Shown in pieces: positions 35,342 through 44,296 of a stretch of DNA of 64,000 nt. The first letter of the stretch is position 1. Each line of letters opens with the position of its first letter. The stretch covers positions 62,001-126,000 of the forward strand of contig NZ_JBHSHL010000022.1 of NCBI RefSeq assembly GCF_042652965.1, given 5' to 3'. Source of the DNA: Filifactor villosus (GTDB lineage Bacteria > Bacillota > Clostridia > Peptostreptococcales > Filifactoraceae). The notes beneath the pieces were generated by a model. That model was given only the letters and a program-made list of their open reading frames with translations. It was not told the DNA's origin and searched no databases. The translations under genes were made by a program, and so were the position numbers.

Positions 35342-37294
35342 ATGGAAAAAGATATACAAAAATTAGGGAAAGACGATACAGATATACAGGCTCTATACGA
35401 GGAACTCGAAAAGAAGGTCTTCTCTTATCATCGGGTTGAAGAAGACATCGATGTAATCAGACTTGCTTTTAAAGTGGCAAAAGAGGCACATCGCTTCCAA
35501 AGGAGGGCTTCGGGGGAGCCGTACATCATCCATCCCCTACACGTCGCTATGATATTGGCAGACTTGAAGCTGGATAAGGATACCATCGTTGCCGCCCTGC
35601 TTCACGATGTGGTCGAAGATACAGAGGTAAGAAGGAGCGATATCGAAGCTTGGTTTGGAGAGGATATTGCCTTTCTCGTTGACGGAGTAACCAAGATTGC
35701 GGATCTTCCCAAGGATCTTACCAAAAAACAGATTAAGCAGGAGAGTTTCCTGAAGCTGATTTTTGCGACAGCCGATGACATTCGCGTTATCGTAATCAAA
35801 CTGGCTGACCGATTGCACAATATGAGGACGATGGATTTTCAATCTTTCGAGAAACAGGAGAGGATCTCGAAGGAAACCTTGGAGATCTATGCACCGATCG
35901 CACAGAGGCTGGGAATTTCGATCATAAGTACCGAGCTTGAAGATCTTGCATTTTCGTACCTCAAGCCTGAAGCCTATCGCAACATCTTTGAACAGGTCCA
36001 AAAAAACAATTATAAGGGAAAGCTCCTCCCTGATATGGATTCGGTTCATAAGATCCTTGAAGAGGGAGGGATCGAGCATGAGCTCGCCTATCATCAAAAA
36101 CACTTTTTCAGTATCCATAGGAAGATGCTGAACCGACATAAGTCATTGGAAGAACTTTACGGGATCGGGGTCATCAAGGTAATCGTAGAGAGCGAGAAGG
36201 ATTGTTATCTCGCTCTTTGGAAACTTCATAGCAATTATAAGATCTTACCGGGAAGGATAAAGGATTATATTTCACTTCCGAGGGAGGATATGTACCAGGC
36301 CCTCCATACCACCTTGATATCCAAGAACGGAGGACAGTTCAAAGTTCGGATTAAGACGCGTGAGATGGAGAGGTTTTCGAAGTTTGGAGTATTGGGACAT
36401 TGGGAATATGCAATCTCCGGAGGAGAGGTGCGTAATGTCAGCCACGCTCAAGGGAAGGCTTCCTTTTGGCTTCAACGAATTCTCCAATGGCAGGAGGATG
36501 CAAAGAACACGGCGGAGCTGATGGACTTGGTCAAGGATGACTTTGATTTGTTTTTGGAAAAGATCTGTTGCTTTACTCCGGATGCGGAAGCAAAACATCT
36601 TCCTAAAGGGGCCACCGTGATCGACTTTGCTTATGCGATCCACAGTGAGGTGGGGAACAAGGCGATAGGTGCAATCATCGGAGGAAAACGTAAGGACTTG
36701 GATGCCGTACTCAAGGACGGAGAGGTCGTTCAAATCCTCAGAAAGGAAGAGTCTCCGGGTCCCCAAGCCTACTGGCTTGATTTTGCAAAGACGGCAAATG
36801 CAAGGAGCAATATTCGTAAAGCGCTCAAGCTGCAACAGGGAAAAGACAATGAAACAATCGATTTCGTTCGGGAAGAGTCCACGGAAGGAATGCATATCCA
36901 AATGGCAAAGTGCTGTCTTCCGGTAAGAGGAGATGCCGTTACGGGTGTGATGTCCAACGAGCATTACCTCACATTGCACAGAGACAAGTGTTCGACAGCG
37001 GAAAAACTGCTCAAGAGAAGGACCTTTAAAGAAAGAGAAGTGAGGTGGGATGAAGTCAAGAACGAGAATTTTCTTACAACCGTAGAGGTTGTGGGAGATG
37101 AGGACGGCCTGTGGATGCCTACGATCTGGAATTACCTTCACACCAACAATCAGAGTATAAATCGCATGGAGTTTTGGGATAAGAAGCAAAGTCTTACCTT
37201 GAGCATCAGGGTCAAGGATAAGAGAGAACTTAAGGCATTGATGAGAAGTTTGGAAGAAATTGAAGGGATCAAATCGGTCTCGCGAGTACAATAG
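35342..37294 (+). CDS. RelA/SpoT homolog, likely hydrolase only
   Basis: A 650-residue long RSH protein. The HD hydrolase (about 30-200) is intact: H50, H88-D89 with the following ED, and D156 in KLADRLHNMRT. The synthetase domain (about 240-360) keeps the fold but has lost catalytic residues: the family GR-x-K motif reads YHQK (Arg to His251), the Mg-binding Asp of YDL is Gly274, and the Glu of ExQxRT is Lys334. TGS (about 400-460), CC (CCLPVRGD) and ACT domains follow. It is shorter than the usual 730-740 residues, mainly in the helical linker. Inference: it degrades but cannot make (p)ppGpp; a separate synthetase should exist elsewhere. Confidence 0.9.
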   Translation: MEKDIQKLGKDDTDIQALYEELEKKVFSYHRVEEDIDVIRLAFKVAKEAHRFQRRASGEPYIIHPLHVAMILADLKLDKDTIVAALLHDVVEDTEVRRSDIEAWFGEDIAFLVDGVTKIADLPKDLTKKQIKQESFLKLIFATADDIRVIVIKLADRLHNMRTMDFQSFEKQERISKETLEIYAPIAQRLGISIISTELEDLAFSYLKPEAYRNIFEQVQKNNYKGKLLPDMDSVHKILEEGGIEHELAYHQKHFFSIHRKMLNRHKSLEELYGIGVIKVIVESEKDCYLALWKLHSNYKILPGRIKDYISLPREDMYQALHTTLISKNGGQFKVRIKTREMERFSKFGVLGHWEYAISGGEVRNVSHAQGKASFWLQRILQWQEDAKNTAELMDLVKDDFDLFLEKICCFTPDAEAKHLPKGATVIDFAYAIHSEVGNKAIGAIIGGKRKDLDAVLKDGEVVQILRKEESPGPQAYWLDFAKTANARSNIRKALKLQQGKDNETIDFVREESTEGMHIQMAKCCLPVRGDAVTGVMSNEHYLTLHRDKCSTAEKLLKRRTFKEREVRWDEVKNENFLTTVEVVGDEDGLWMPTIWNYLHTNNQSINRMEFWDKKQSLTLSIRVKDKRELKALMRSLEEIEGIKSVSRVQ

Positions 37295-37354
37295 TCGCAA
37301 GTCCGCGTTTATGCCCAAAGGAGATTGATTGGCTGAAGTCCATAGGAAAGAACA

Positions 37355-37394
37355 AAAACAGGTAGGGCAAAAAATTGCTCTGCCTGTTTTTATT
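37355..37394 (+). terminator. Terminator after the RSH gene
   Basis: 16-bp stem (AAAACAGGTAGGGCAA with its partner, two G-U pairs), AAAA loop, T-rich tail. Confidence 0.85.
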
Positions 37395-37472
37395 GGGGCT
37401 TTTCTTTTCTCGAAACAAGTGGTATACTCTTATAGTTAGATAAGACAAACTTTTAAAATGGGAGGAACAGTC

Positions 37473-38270
37473 GTGAAAATAAAATTGGAAGGTGTGATGG
37501 AAACTCTTCTCATCACTCTTGATATTAGAGCCCGGGATTATAAGGCGGAAAAATCGGTCTTGAAGGATAAAAAGTCGGCGGAGATCGTTGAGCAGATCGA
37601 TTATGATTTTTCGAAGCTGGAAAACGACCAAAAAAACTATGTTGGGGTGCTCTCAAGAGCGAAGATTATGGATGAACAGGTGCGAAAATTTATACAGAAA
37701 CATCCGCATTGTCATATCGTGTCGATCGGTTCAGGCTTGGATACGAGATTTGAAAGGGTCGATAACGGCACGATCTGCTGGTATGATGTCGATTTCCCCG
37801 AAGTAATCGAAATCCGCAAAAGATTCTTTGAAGAAGGAGACAGGGTTAAGTTCATTCCCAAATCCGCCTTGGATCCGGAGTGGACAAAGGAGATCGATGC
37901 CAAGGGAGAACCTCTTTTGATCGTATCCGAGGGTATGATTATGTATCTTCCTGTGGAAGATGTAAAGAAGTTTTTGAACATCCTTACGGATCACTTCCAT
38001 GCCTTTGAACTCCATCTGGACTGCGTATCGAAGCGTATTGTCAATAAGGCGAAGTTTAACAAGGCGGTCAGTAAGACAAAGTCCGAATATTTCTTCGGGG
38101 TATCCAAGGGAAAGGAGATCGTGGAGCTGAATCCCAAACTCAAACAGATCGGTTATATCAATTTTACCGACGATTTCAAAAGATGGTTGAAGGGTATGGA
38201 AAGAATCTTTGTTCCCTTGATTTATCTCTTTAACAACAGATTGGTCATGTATTCGTATGAGAGGCAGTAG
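37473..38270 (+). CDS. LCM-type SAM-dependent methyltransferase
   Basis: A 265-residue protein of the leucine carboxyl methyltransferase/PPM1-like family (PF04072), also called putative polyketide O-methyltransferases in bacteria. Marks are the N-terminal ETLLITLDIRARD, the SAM loop VSIGSGLDTRFER, WYDVDFPEV and the post-motif SEGMIMYLP. The GTG at 37473 is preferred because GGGAGGAA lies before it. The substrate is unknown. It is monocistronic, following the RSH gene after a terminator. Confidence 0.85.
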   Translation: MKIKLEGVMETLLITLDIRARDYKAEKSVLKDKKSAEIVEQIDYDFSKLENDQKNYVGVLSRAKIMDEQVRKFIQKHPHCHIVSIGSGLDTRFERVDNGTICWYDVDFPEVIEIRKRFFEEGDRVKFIPKSALDPEWTKEIDAKGEPLLIVSEGMIMYLPVEDVKKFLNILTDHFHAFELHLDCVSKRIVNKAKFNKAVSKTKSEYFFGVSKGKEIVELNPKLKQIGYINFTDDFKRWLKGMERIFVPLIYLFNNRLVMYSYERQ

Positions 38271-38807
38271 TCGGTTGTACGGTTTTGACAGGGAAGTGAA
38301 GTGGATATTAAAACCGTGTTGATGGAGTCCCTTAGTCGGCCTGTTCTATGAATCTTTACGGTAATCGTCTCCATAAGAACAGTTCCCTTTATTTGACATT
38401 TTCATCATCATGCAGAAGACCTGACGGGGGAGGTTTTTAGAATATCGATATGCCGTAACACTGCGAGCATCTGTTTGATCTTCTATGGAGTACGATCTTT
38501 GATGTTCATACCTCAAATGAATATCATTTAAGTTCACAGTTTCAACTCCTCCATAGGTGCTTGAGTTGGGGGGAGGGGCTTGTTTTTTCCCTCCCCTTTA
38601 TCCAACCCATCCGGCATAGCCCAAATAGGATAAATTTCGGATACAGTTGCTTCATATACTCTCATAAACATTTGAATCACTTAGGTTTATGTATTTTTCT
38701 CTATATACGCATCTCTTGCACCGCTCTTTATGAATAGAGCGATTCTTTTTTTCAACATGGAAGCACAATGGTCCCTCTTCTGAAAATCATCACGAAGCCT
38801 TGTTTAA
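38271..38807. other. Gap with decayed repeats and a terminator-like hairpin
   Basis: 38420-38530 resembles an inverted, decayed family A repeat (GATCTTCTATGGAGTACGAT). 38569-38596 has GGGGAGGG / CCCTCCCC arms. 38722-38752 is a CGCTCT / AGAGCG hairpin followed by a seven-T run, so a small transcript may end there. No protein gene is visible. Confidence 0.4.
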
Positions 38808-38920
38808 TGCTGTCCGCCGTTTGAAATGCCGGATATACGGAACATATCATTGTCGAAAACAACTTGAATAAGGATATGTTTCAAAGTATTCAAGCGGATA
38901 TTTTAATCAGATAATAGTAG
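38808..38920 (+). repeat. Intergenic repeat family B copy
   Basis: TGCTGTCCGCCGTTTGAAAT at the left, AACATATCATTGTCGAAAAC and ATGTTTCAAAGTATTCAAGC in the middle, TTTTAATCAGATAATAGTAG at the right. Closest to 5824-5934. Confidence 0.7.
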
Positions 38921-39012
38921 GATATGCTTCACGACTTGGCGTTCGCTCCCAAACAAATAGTGAGGAAGAACATGGTCTTATCGCAGGTATTTTTCGCCGG
39001 GAAAATGCCTCA

Positions 39013-39124
39013 CACTATTATTCATTTGAGTTATGGATATCAGAAACCTGTACTCAAAAGAAGATAAGACGGATGTTCGTAGACATAAAGTAGATATGAC
39101 CACACTTCTATTGGAGAATAGTAT
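39013..39124 (+). repeat. Intergenic repeat family A copy
   Basis: CACTATTATTCATTTGAGTT to TTCTATTGGAGAATAGTATC, with AAAGAAGATAAG in the middle. Confidence 0.7.
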
Positions 39125-39586
39125 CACACCTGAAAAATGAGTAAAACATATATGTAGGGGTATCTAAAAGATATGTCGTTTTTTGAAACGCTCTACGATA
39201 GCAGTTTTTGCGAAAATCGTAGGAAAGACGAACTGACGGAGCAGCCGGACGCTTGCTTCTCCCGTTTGTCAGGGGAATACGTTTGATCGGTATGTCACAA
39301 TGGATGATCGAGTGTAGTCTTGATATCGGCAGAAGCTGTTAAGGAGATTTCGTGTCATTGACAAAAACAGTATGAACGCGGTTTTATGCGGACAAAAGTC
39401 ATGGAACGTGTTCGCTTAATGCGATTTTTGTGCTTTTTGAAACAATGTCGGAGATGAAGGGGCATCGTATGCTGTTTCCGAAGTGTTCCTCTCGAAACGA
39501 CGGTTATTCGCCTTACGGCTTGAAACCGAATTTTCATATATCCTTAGGTCTATCTATCATAGAGGGATGTAGTAAGGGGGAAGAAA
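39125..39586. other. Leader region of the osmolyte-type importer, nothing recognised
   Basis: No supported gene. Short frames here overlap the permease start in another frame. Confidence 0.4.
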
Positions 39587-41125
39587 ATGTTAAACGAAGT
39601 TTTTTCGAACTTGACGAACAACTACAATTTTTTTGGGGATCTGTTATTATCCCATATACAGATAACTCTAATTTCAGTGTTTGCGGCAATTGTGGCGGGG
39701 CTTTTCATAGGAATTTTCATTTCGGAGAACAAGAGATTTGCGGGGCTTATTATTTCGGTGGTCAACATTCTTTATACCGTGCCGTCCATAGCCCTTCTCG
39801 GCTTTCTGATCTCCTTTACGGGTATCGGCAATCTTACCGCTGTGATCGCACTTACCGTTTACGCTCTGTTGCCGATCGTTAGAGGAACTTATACGGGGAT
39901 TACAAACATCGACCCCAAAATCATCGAGGCGAGTGAAGCGATGGGGAGCAGGAAGACTCAAACCCTGCTTAAAATCAAACTGCCTCTTGCTTTTCCTGTT
40001 ATCTTTTCTTCTATTCGCAATATGGTAACTATGACAATCGCTCTGGCGGGAATCGCCTCCTTTGTCGGAGCGGGAGGTTTGGGAGTTGCCATCTATCGAG
40101 GAATCACCACCAACAACAAGGGACTTATTTTAAGCGGAAGTATTCTCATTGCCGTTCTGGCGATTTTTTTTGATATCGTACTGGGACTCTTCGAGAAGAA
40201 AGTCGTGGGAGCAAAAAAATCGAAAAAATCAAAGCTTGTTATTGCGTTCATCGTTGCAGGTGCAATGGTGTTCAGTCTTGTCTTTACAAGTCTTGTCTCA
40301 AACGAACACAGGATTAAGATCGCTTCCAAGCCGACCACGGAAGGCTATATTTTAGCGGAGATTACCAGGCTGTTGATTGAGGATCGAACGAATCTTACGG
40401 TCAAGCTTACTCATGGAGTCGGCGGAGGGACGTCAAACCTTCATCCTGCAACCTTGAGAGGGGAGTTCGATATGTATCCGGAGTACACGGGCACCTCATG
40501 GCAGATTGTCTTGAAGGAAGAGGGGAACTATTCAAATGAGATGTTTGAGAATTTGAAGTCCGAGTACGAGCGGCAATATTCTCTGACATGGAAGGCGATG
40601 TTCGGTTTTAACAGTACCTACGGCATCGGGGTCCAAAAAGAGATCGCCGATAAGTATGCACTCAAAACGTATAGTGATCTTGCTCGCTATGCACCCGAGC
40701 TGGTTTTTGGGGCGGAGTATGATTTCTTTGAGAGGGAGGACGGTTTTAATGCACTCAGTGAGGCCTACGGTCTCGCCTTCAAAAAGAATGTCGATATGGA
40801 CAACGGACTGAAATATCAGGCTTTGCTGGATAAGAAAATCGACGTGATGACGGTGTTTACGACGGACGGACAGCTCTCAGATCCGAGGATCACGGTGCTT
40901 GAGGACGATAAAAACTTCTATCCATCCTATATGGCGGGGATGGTCGTTCGCATTGACACCCTCTCCAAACATCCGGAGTTGAATAAGGTCTTGTCTGAGT
41001 TGGAGGATCGGATAGACGAGGAAACGATGTCTTCCTTGAATTTTGAAGTGGAGATCGAAGGAGAAAGACCTGAAGAAGTCGCAAGAAAGTTTTTGATTCG
41101 TGAAGGTTTGTTGGAGGAGAAATAG
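39587..41125 (+). CDS. Fused permease/substrate-binding protein of an OpuC/EgtU-type importer
   Basis: A 512-residue fusion. Residues 1-210 form an ABC permease with about five or six helices and the EAA loop (EASEAMGSRKTQTLLKIKLP). Residues about 218-240 are another membrane segment tethering the binding domain. Residues 242-512 form an OpuAC-type (type II) substrate-binding domain (HGVGGGTSNLHPATLRGEFD, MYPEYTGTSW). Such fusions import glycine betaine, choline, carnitine or, in the EgtU branch, ergothioneine; I cannot separate these by eye. The start has AAGGGGGAAG. The ATPase gene starts immediately after the stop. Confidence 0.9.
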   Translation: MLNEVFSNLTNNYNFFGDLLLSHIQITLISVFAAIVAGLFIGIFISENKRFAGLIISVVNILYTVPSIALLGFLISFTGIGNLTAVIALTVYALLPIVRGTYTGITNIDPKIIEASEAMGSRKTQTLLKIKLPLAFPVIFSSIRNMVTMTIALAGIASFVGAGGLGVAIYRGITTNNKGLILSGSILIAVLAIFFDIVLGLFEKKVVGAKKSKKSKLVIAFIVAGAMVFSLVFTSLVSNEHRIKIASKPTTEGYILAEITRLLIEDRTNLTVKLTHGVGGGTSNLHPATLRGEFDMYPEYTGTSWQIVLKEEGNYSNEMFENLKSEYERQYSLTWKAMFGFNSTYGIGVQKEIADKYALKTYSDLARYAPELVFGAEYDFFEREDGFNALSEAYGLAFKKNVDMDNGLKYQALLDKKIDVMTVFTTDGQLSDPRITVLEDDKNFYPSYMAGMVVRIDTLSKHPELNKVLSELEDRIDEETMSSLNFEVEIEGERPEEVARKFLIREGLLEEK

Positions 41126-41854
41126 ATGAATACGATACTTGAATTTAGAAATGTGGAGAAAACATATGAAGAGACCACCGTCGTTCATCCTCTCAGTCTT
41201 CGTGTCGAGCAGGGAGATTTTCTGTGTATCGTAGGAACATCCGGATCGGGAAAAACTACGATTATGAAGATGGTCAACGGCCTTATAAAACCGGACAAAG
41301 GACAGGTCTTGATTCGGGGCGAAGATATCAATACCAAGGACATCATCTCCCTGAGAAGAAAGATCGGTTATGCAATCCAGGGAAACGGACTTTTTCCCCA
41401 TATGACGGTTCGGGACAATATCGGATATGTACTCAATCTTGAAAATAAGCCCAAGCGTGAGGTAGAACGAACGGTGGATGAAATGCTGGCTCTCGTAGGA
41501 CTGCCGACAGAAACAAAAGAAAGATATCCGGATGAGTTATCCGGAGGGCAGCAACAGAGGGTGGGAATTGCCAGGGCATATGCGAACCGACCCGACATCC
41601 TTTTGATGGACGAACCCTTCGGGGCTGTGGACTCCATTACTCGATATCAGCTTCAGAAGGATCTTAAAGAAATCCACAGAAAGACAAACTGCACGGTCCT
41701 CTTTATCACCCATGACATCTACGAGGCCTTCAAACTCAGTACGCACATCCTGGTATTGGACAAGGGAAGGGTAGAGCAGTATGCGAGGACGGAGGAAGTG
41801 AGAAAACATCCGGCGGGAGCATTTGTGAAAAAACTTATTGAAATGGCGAATTGA
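41126..41854 (+). CDS. ABC importer ATPase for the OpuC/EgtU-type permease
   Basis: A 242-residue ATPase. Walker A is GTSGSGKTT, the Q loop is in YAIQGNGLFPHM, the signature is LSGGQQQRVGIARA, and Walker B is ILLMDEPFGAVDS. It lacks the C-terminal CBS pair that senses ionic strength in many OpuCA proteins, which argues against simple osmotic gating. It begins at the base after the permease-binding fusion stop, so the two are co-translated. Confidence 0.92.
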   Translation: MNTILEFRNVEKTYEETTVVHPLSLRVEQGDFLCIVGTSGSGKTTIMKMVNGLIKPDKGQVLIRGEDINTKDIISLRRKIGYAIQGNGLFPHMTVRDNIGYVLNLENKPKREVERTVDEMLALVGLPTETKERYPDELSGGQQQRVGIARAYANRPDILLMDEPFGAVDSITRYQLQKDLKEIHRKTNCTVLFITHDIYEAFKLSTHILVLDKGRVEQYARTEEVRKHPAGAFVKKLIEMAN

Positions 41855-41884
41855 GAACTATCATATCATTGGTGATAGTGTTAG

Positions 41885-41942
41885 GGAAATACCGTACAAA
41901 GACATAAAATGATTTTTCTTTTGTTCTACAAAGCATAGAAAC
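41885..41942 (+). repeat. Intergenic repeat family E, copy 1
   Basis: GGAAATACCGTACAAAGACA then TTTTTCTTTTGTTCTACAAA. It matches 47761-47818 at about two thirds of positions. Confidence 0.45.
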
Positions 41943-42026
41943 CCTGCCGAATACATCCTTTCGAAAATGGTCTTGTTCAAGAAAAACTGAGTTTTTACTA
42001 TTCTTTCGAATTATACGGGGTCTTCT

Positions 42027-42137
42027 TATACTATTCTCCAATAGAACATGGATATATCCTTTTTTCAACTTACGAAAAATCGGTTTATCTTCTATGGTCA
42101 CATATTATTTATCCACAACTCAAAGGAAGAATAGTAT
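42027..42137 (-). repeat. Intergenic repeat family A, inverted copy
   Basis: TATACTATTCTCCAATAGAA to CTCAAAGGAAGAATAGTATT with the central CGAAAAATCGGTTTATCTTC. Confidence 0.8.
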
Positions 42138-42187
42138 TAGTCCTTAGTGATTTTTCGCTGTCTTAAAATTATATACTCCAAAATTCA

Positions 42188-42221
42188 AAGAATGGCGAGA
42201 TGATTCTCGCCATTCTTGTTT
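42188..42221 (+). terminator. Terminator downstream of the ABC importer
   Basis: Perfect 13-bp stem AAGAATGGCGAGA / TCTCGCCATTCTT with a TGAT loop, followed by GTTTT. It is 330 bases after the ATPase gene, beyond the repeats. Confidence 0.8.
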
Positions 42222-42263
42222 TATCTAAGCCAAATACGATATAATGGCTATGAAAAAGGAAGG

Positions 42264-43323
42264 ATGGCTTTGAGAACGTTTGATTATTTAAGGTTGACAG
42301 ACCTCTCTTTGCCTGTCAGCATCTATCATGTGATTGATCGGATTCACGAACACAAGGGAAGGCAGGAGCTTTATGTAGAGAACGATCCAAATATCTTGGA
42401 TAGGATGATCGATATTGCAAAGACCCGGAGTAACAAGTCTTCCAATGCGATCGAAGGCATATCGACCAGTGACGGCAGGATTCAGGAACTGATGAAGAAG
42501 ACGGTAGCCAAAAACAGAGACGAGTAGGAGATAGCCGGATATCGATATGTATTAGATATGATCTATGAGAACTACACCTGCATCGAATTTAGCAAAAACG
42601 ATATCCCGGCCCTGCACAAACGTCTCTACTCTTACTCCCCATAAAGAGAAAAGGAAGGTTCAAAACGATGGACAATACCATCGCGGAAGTCGACGCTTCG
42701 GAAATAAAAAGGTGAGATTTAAACCTGTAAGAAGTTTTGAGACCGAGAGATACTTCGATGAGACAGTCAAATCCTACAATCTTGCCATAAAATCGGATAT
42801 TCCTCCCCGGCTCCTTATCCCTGCGGTGATCCACGACTTCTTGTGAATCCATCCCTTTGATGATACAAACGGAAGGATGAGCAGGATATTGACCCTTCTT
42901 TTGTTATACAAGTTCGATTACTTCGTGGGAAGGTACATCAGTATCGAAATGTTGATCGAAGAGAGCAAGGAATCCTACTATGAGAGCCTGCAAGAATCGG
43001 GTCGAAACCGGCATGAGGGAGAAAATGACGTACTGCCCTTTATCAGATATATGTCGGGTGTTATTCTCAAGGCCTATGTCGAGTGCGATGAGAGGTTCAG
43101 ACTGATCGGAGAAAAGAAACCGACCTCGCCTCAAAGAGTGTTTTCGGTGATCGAAAAGTCCTTCGAACCCCTCTCCAAAAGAGATATCATGATCCTCTGT
43201 CCGGATATCTCTCAGAGAACGGTGGAGAGAGCCCTCAAAGAATTACAGGAAGAAGAAAAGATAAGCCCGGTAGGAAGAGGCAGATCCACCCGCTATATAG
43301 TTGCGGAGAAAGAACTGCTTTAG
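42264..43323 (+). pseudogene. Broken Fic-domain protein gene
   Basis: Reads as a Fic/DOC AMP-transferase with Fic_N start (TFDYLRLTDLSLPVSIY) and inhibitory-type helix SSNAIEGI. Damage: TAG at 42525 where the family has Glu (KNRDE*EIAGYR), a TAA or frameshift near 42643, a second frameshift near 42700 (VDAS versus GNKKVRFKPV), and TGA at 42844 inside DFL*IHPFDDTNGRMSR. After that, the Fic motif HPFDDTNGR, a helical segment and a C-terminal winged HTH continue open to 43323. The family often has Cys at the TGA position. Four separate lesions make this a pseudogene; stop recoding alone would not rescue it. Confidence 0.85.
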
Positions 43324-43840
43324 AGGGCGAGATTTTATATCAAACAATACCTGACAACCTCCATCTTATATTGCTATTGTCCCATAAAAGGGAGGGGAGT
43401 TTTTTTGATTTTATTTCGGAGTTCAGATAAAACTTGAACTCCGATGAGGAAGTTTGTTGTTATACTATACTTTACTTTAATATACGAGATTATACGAGGA
43501 AATTCTGTGTAATTCAAAAGGACAGAATCAAAACGATTTGGCAAGAAAAAAAGTGTTGATATTCTCATCTTATGAGATTGTTGCACTTTGCAGAATTATA
43601 GAATGAACAGGATCTGTCTTCGTGCAACGTTTCGCTGCCACCATCATTTATTTAAATGCTCGACCTCGATTCCGACTATTTTGCGGTTGCTCAAATATTT
43701 TAGTATTTATAGAGCGGATATCCCTTCTTCTAATTGGTAAATCGTGTAAAGCGCGTATTTCCACTATTCAAGGGAAGCTATATGATATGAGTACGGAAGA
43801 GTAGGGAAAGTATCTCGTGGCTCAATGAATTCTCCGGAAA
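43324..43840. other. Gap before the BlaI-like gene, nothing supported
   Basis: AT-rich. Two open frames of 60-70 codons occur without ribosome sites or recognisable motifs. No repeat family member is clear here. Confidence 0.4.
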
Positions 43841-43906
43841 ACTACTAGAGTAGTATTGACATTTTTTTGAGAGGTATGATAAAATCATTTTATAAACTAC
43901 TACAGT
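43841..43906 (+). promoter_or_regulatory. Promoter with BlaI-type operators
   Basis: -35 TTGACA (43856-43861) and -10 TAAAAT (43880-43885), spacer 18. The inverted repeat ACTACT-AG-AGTAGT (43841-43854) lies just before the -35, and ACTACTACAGT (43896-43906) lies after the -10. BlaI/MecI repressors bind such ACTAC-containing dyads around their own promoter, so this is probably the autoregulatory site. Confidence 0.7.
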
Positions 43907-43926
43907 CTTTTGAGGGAGGGGTCATT

Positions 43927-44286
43927 ATGAGTATCAAATTATTTGATTCGGAACTTAAGGTAATGAAGGTTCTTTGGAAGCAAGGAGATTGTACTGCCAA
44001 GCATATATCCAATGTGCTAAATGAAGAAATAGGTTGGAATATGAATACAACTTATACGTTGATCAAAAGATGTATCAAAAAAGGAGCCATTGAGAGATCC
44101 GAACCGAACTTTATGTGTCATGCACTCATTGCAAAAGAAGAAGTGCAGGTTGCAGAAACAAAAGAACTCATAGAGAAAATGTTTGACGGTTCTATTGATA
44201 AAATGTTTGCAGCATTGATTGGAAATCAACAGCTCTCCGAAAAACAAATTCAAAAATTGAAAGATCTTGTAAAAAATTTAGAGTGA
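43927..44286 (+). CDS. BlaI/MecI-family repressor
   Basis: A 119-residue winged-helix repressor. Residues 1-70 form the DNA-binding domain (KLFDSELKVMKVLWKQGDCTA, TYTLIKRCIKKGAIER), then a helical dimer tail (LSEKQIQKLKDLVKNLE). The ATG at 43927 has GGAGGGG upstream. It should bind the dyads around the promoter at 43841-43906 and be cleaved when the downstream sensor fires. The pair is more AT-rich than the surrounding genes and may have been acquired. The regulated resistance or stress gene, other than this operon, is not visible. Confidence 0.88.
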   Translation: MSIKLFDSELKVMKVLWKQGDCTAKHISNVLNEEIGWNMNTTYTLIKRCIKKGAIERSEPNFMCHALIAKEEVQVAETKELIEKMFDGSIDKMFAALIGNQQLSEKQIQKLKDLVKNLE

Positions 44287-44296
44287 GGTGAGAGAA

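Noticed and set aside
39430..39882. 150-codon frame overlapping the importer permease
   Set aside because: Out-of-frame shadow of the permease gene, whose ribosome site and family motifs are clear.
42844..42846. Selenocysteine codon in the Fic gene
   Set aside because: The gene also carries a TAG and at least two frameshifts, so TGA is best read as one more lesion. Kept only as a low-interest finding.
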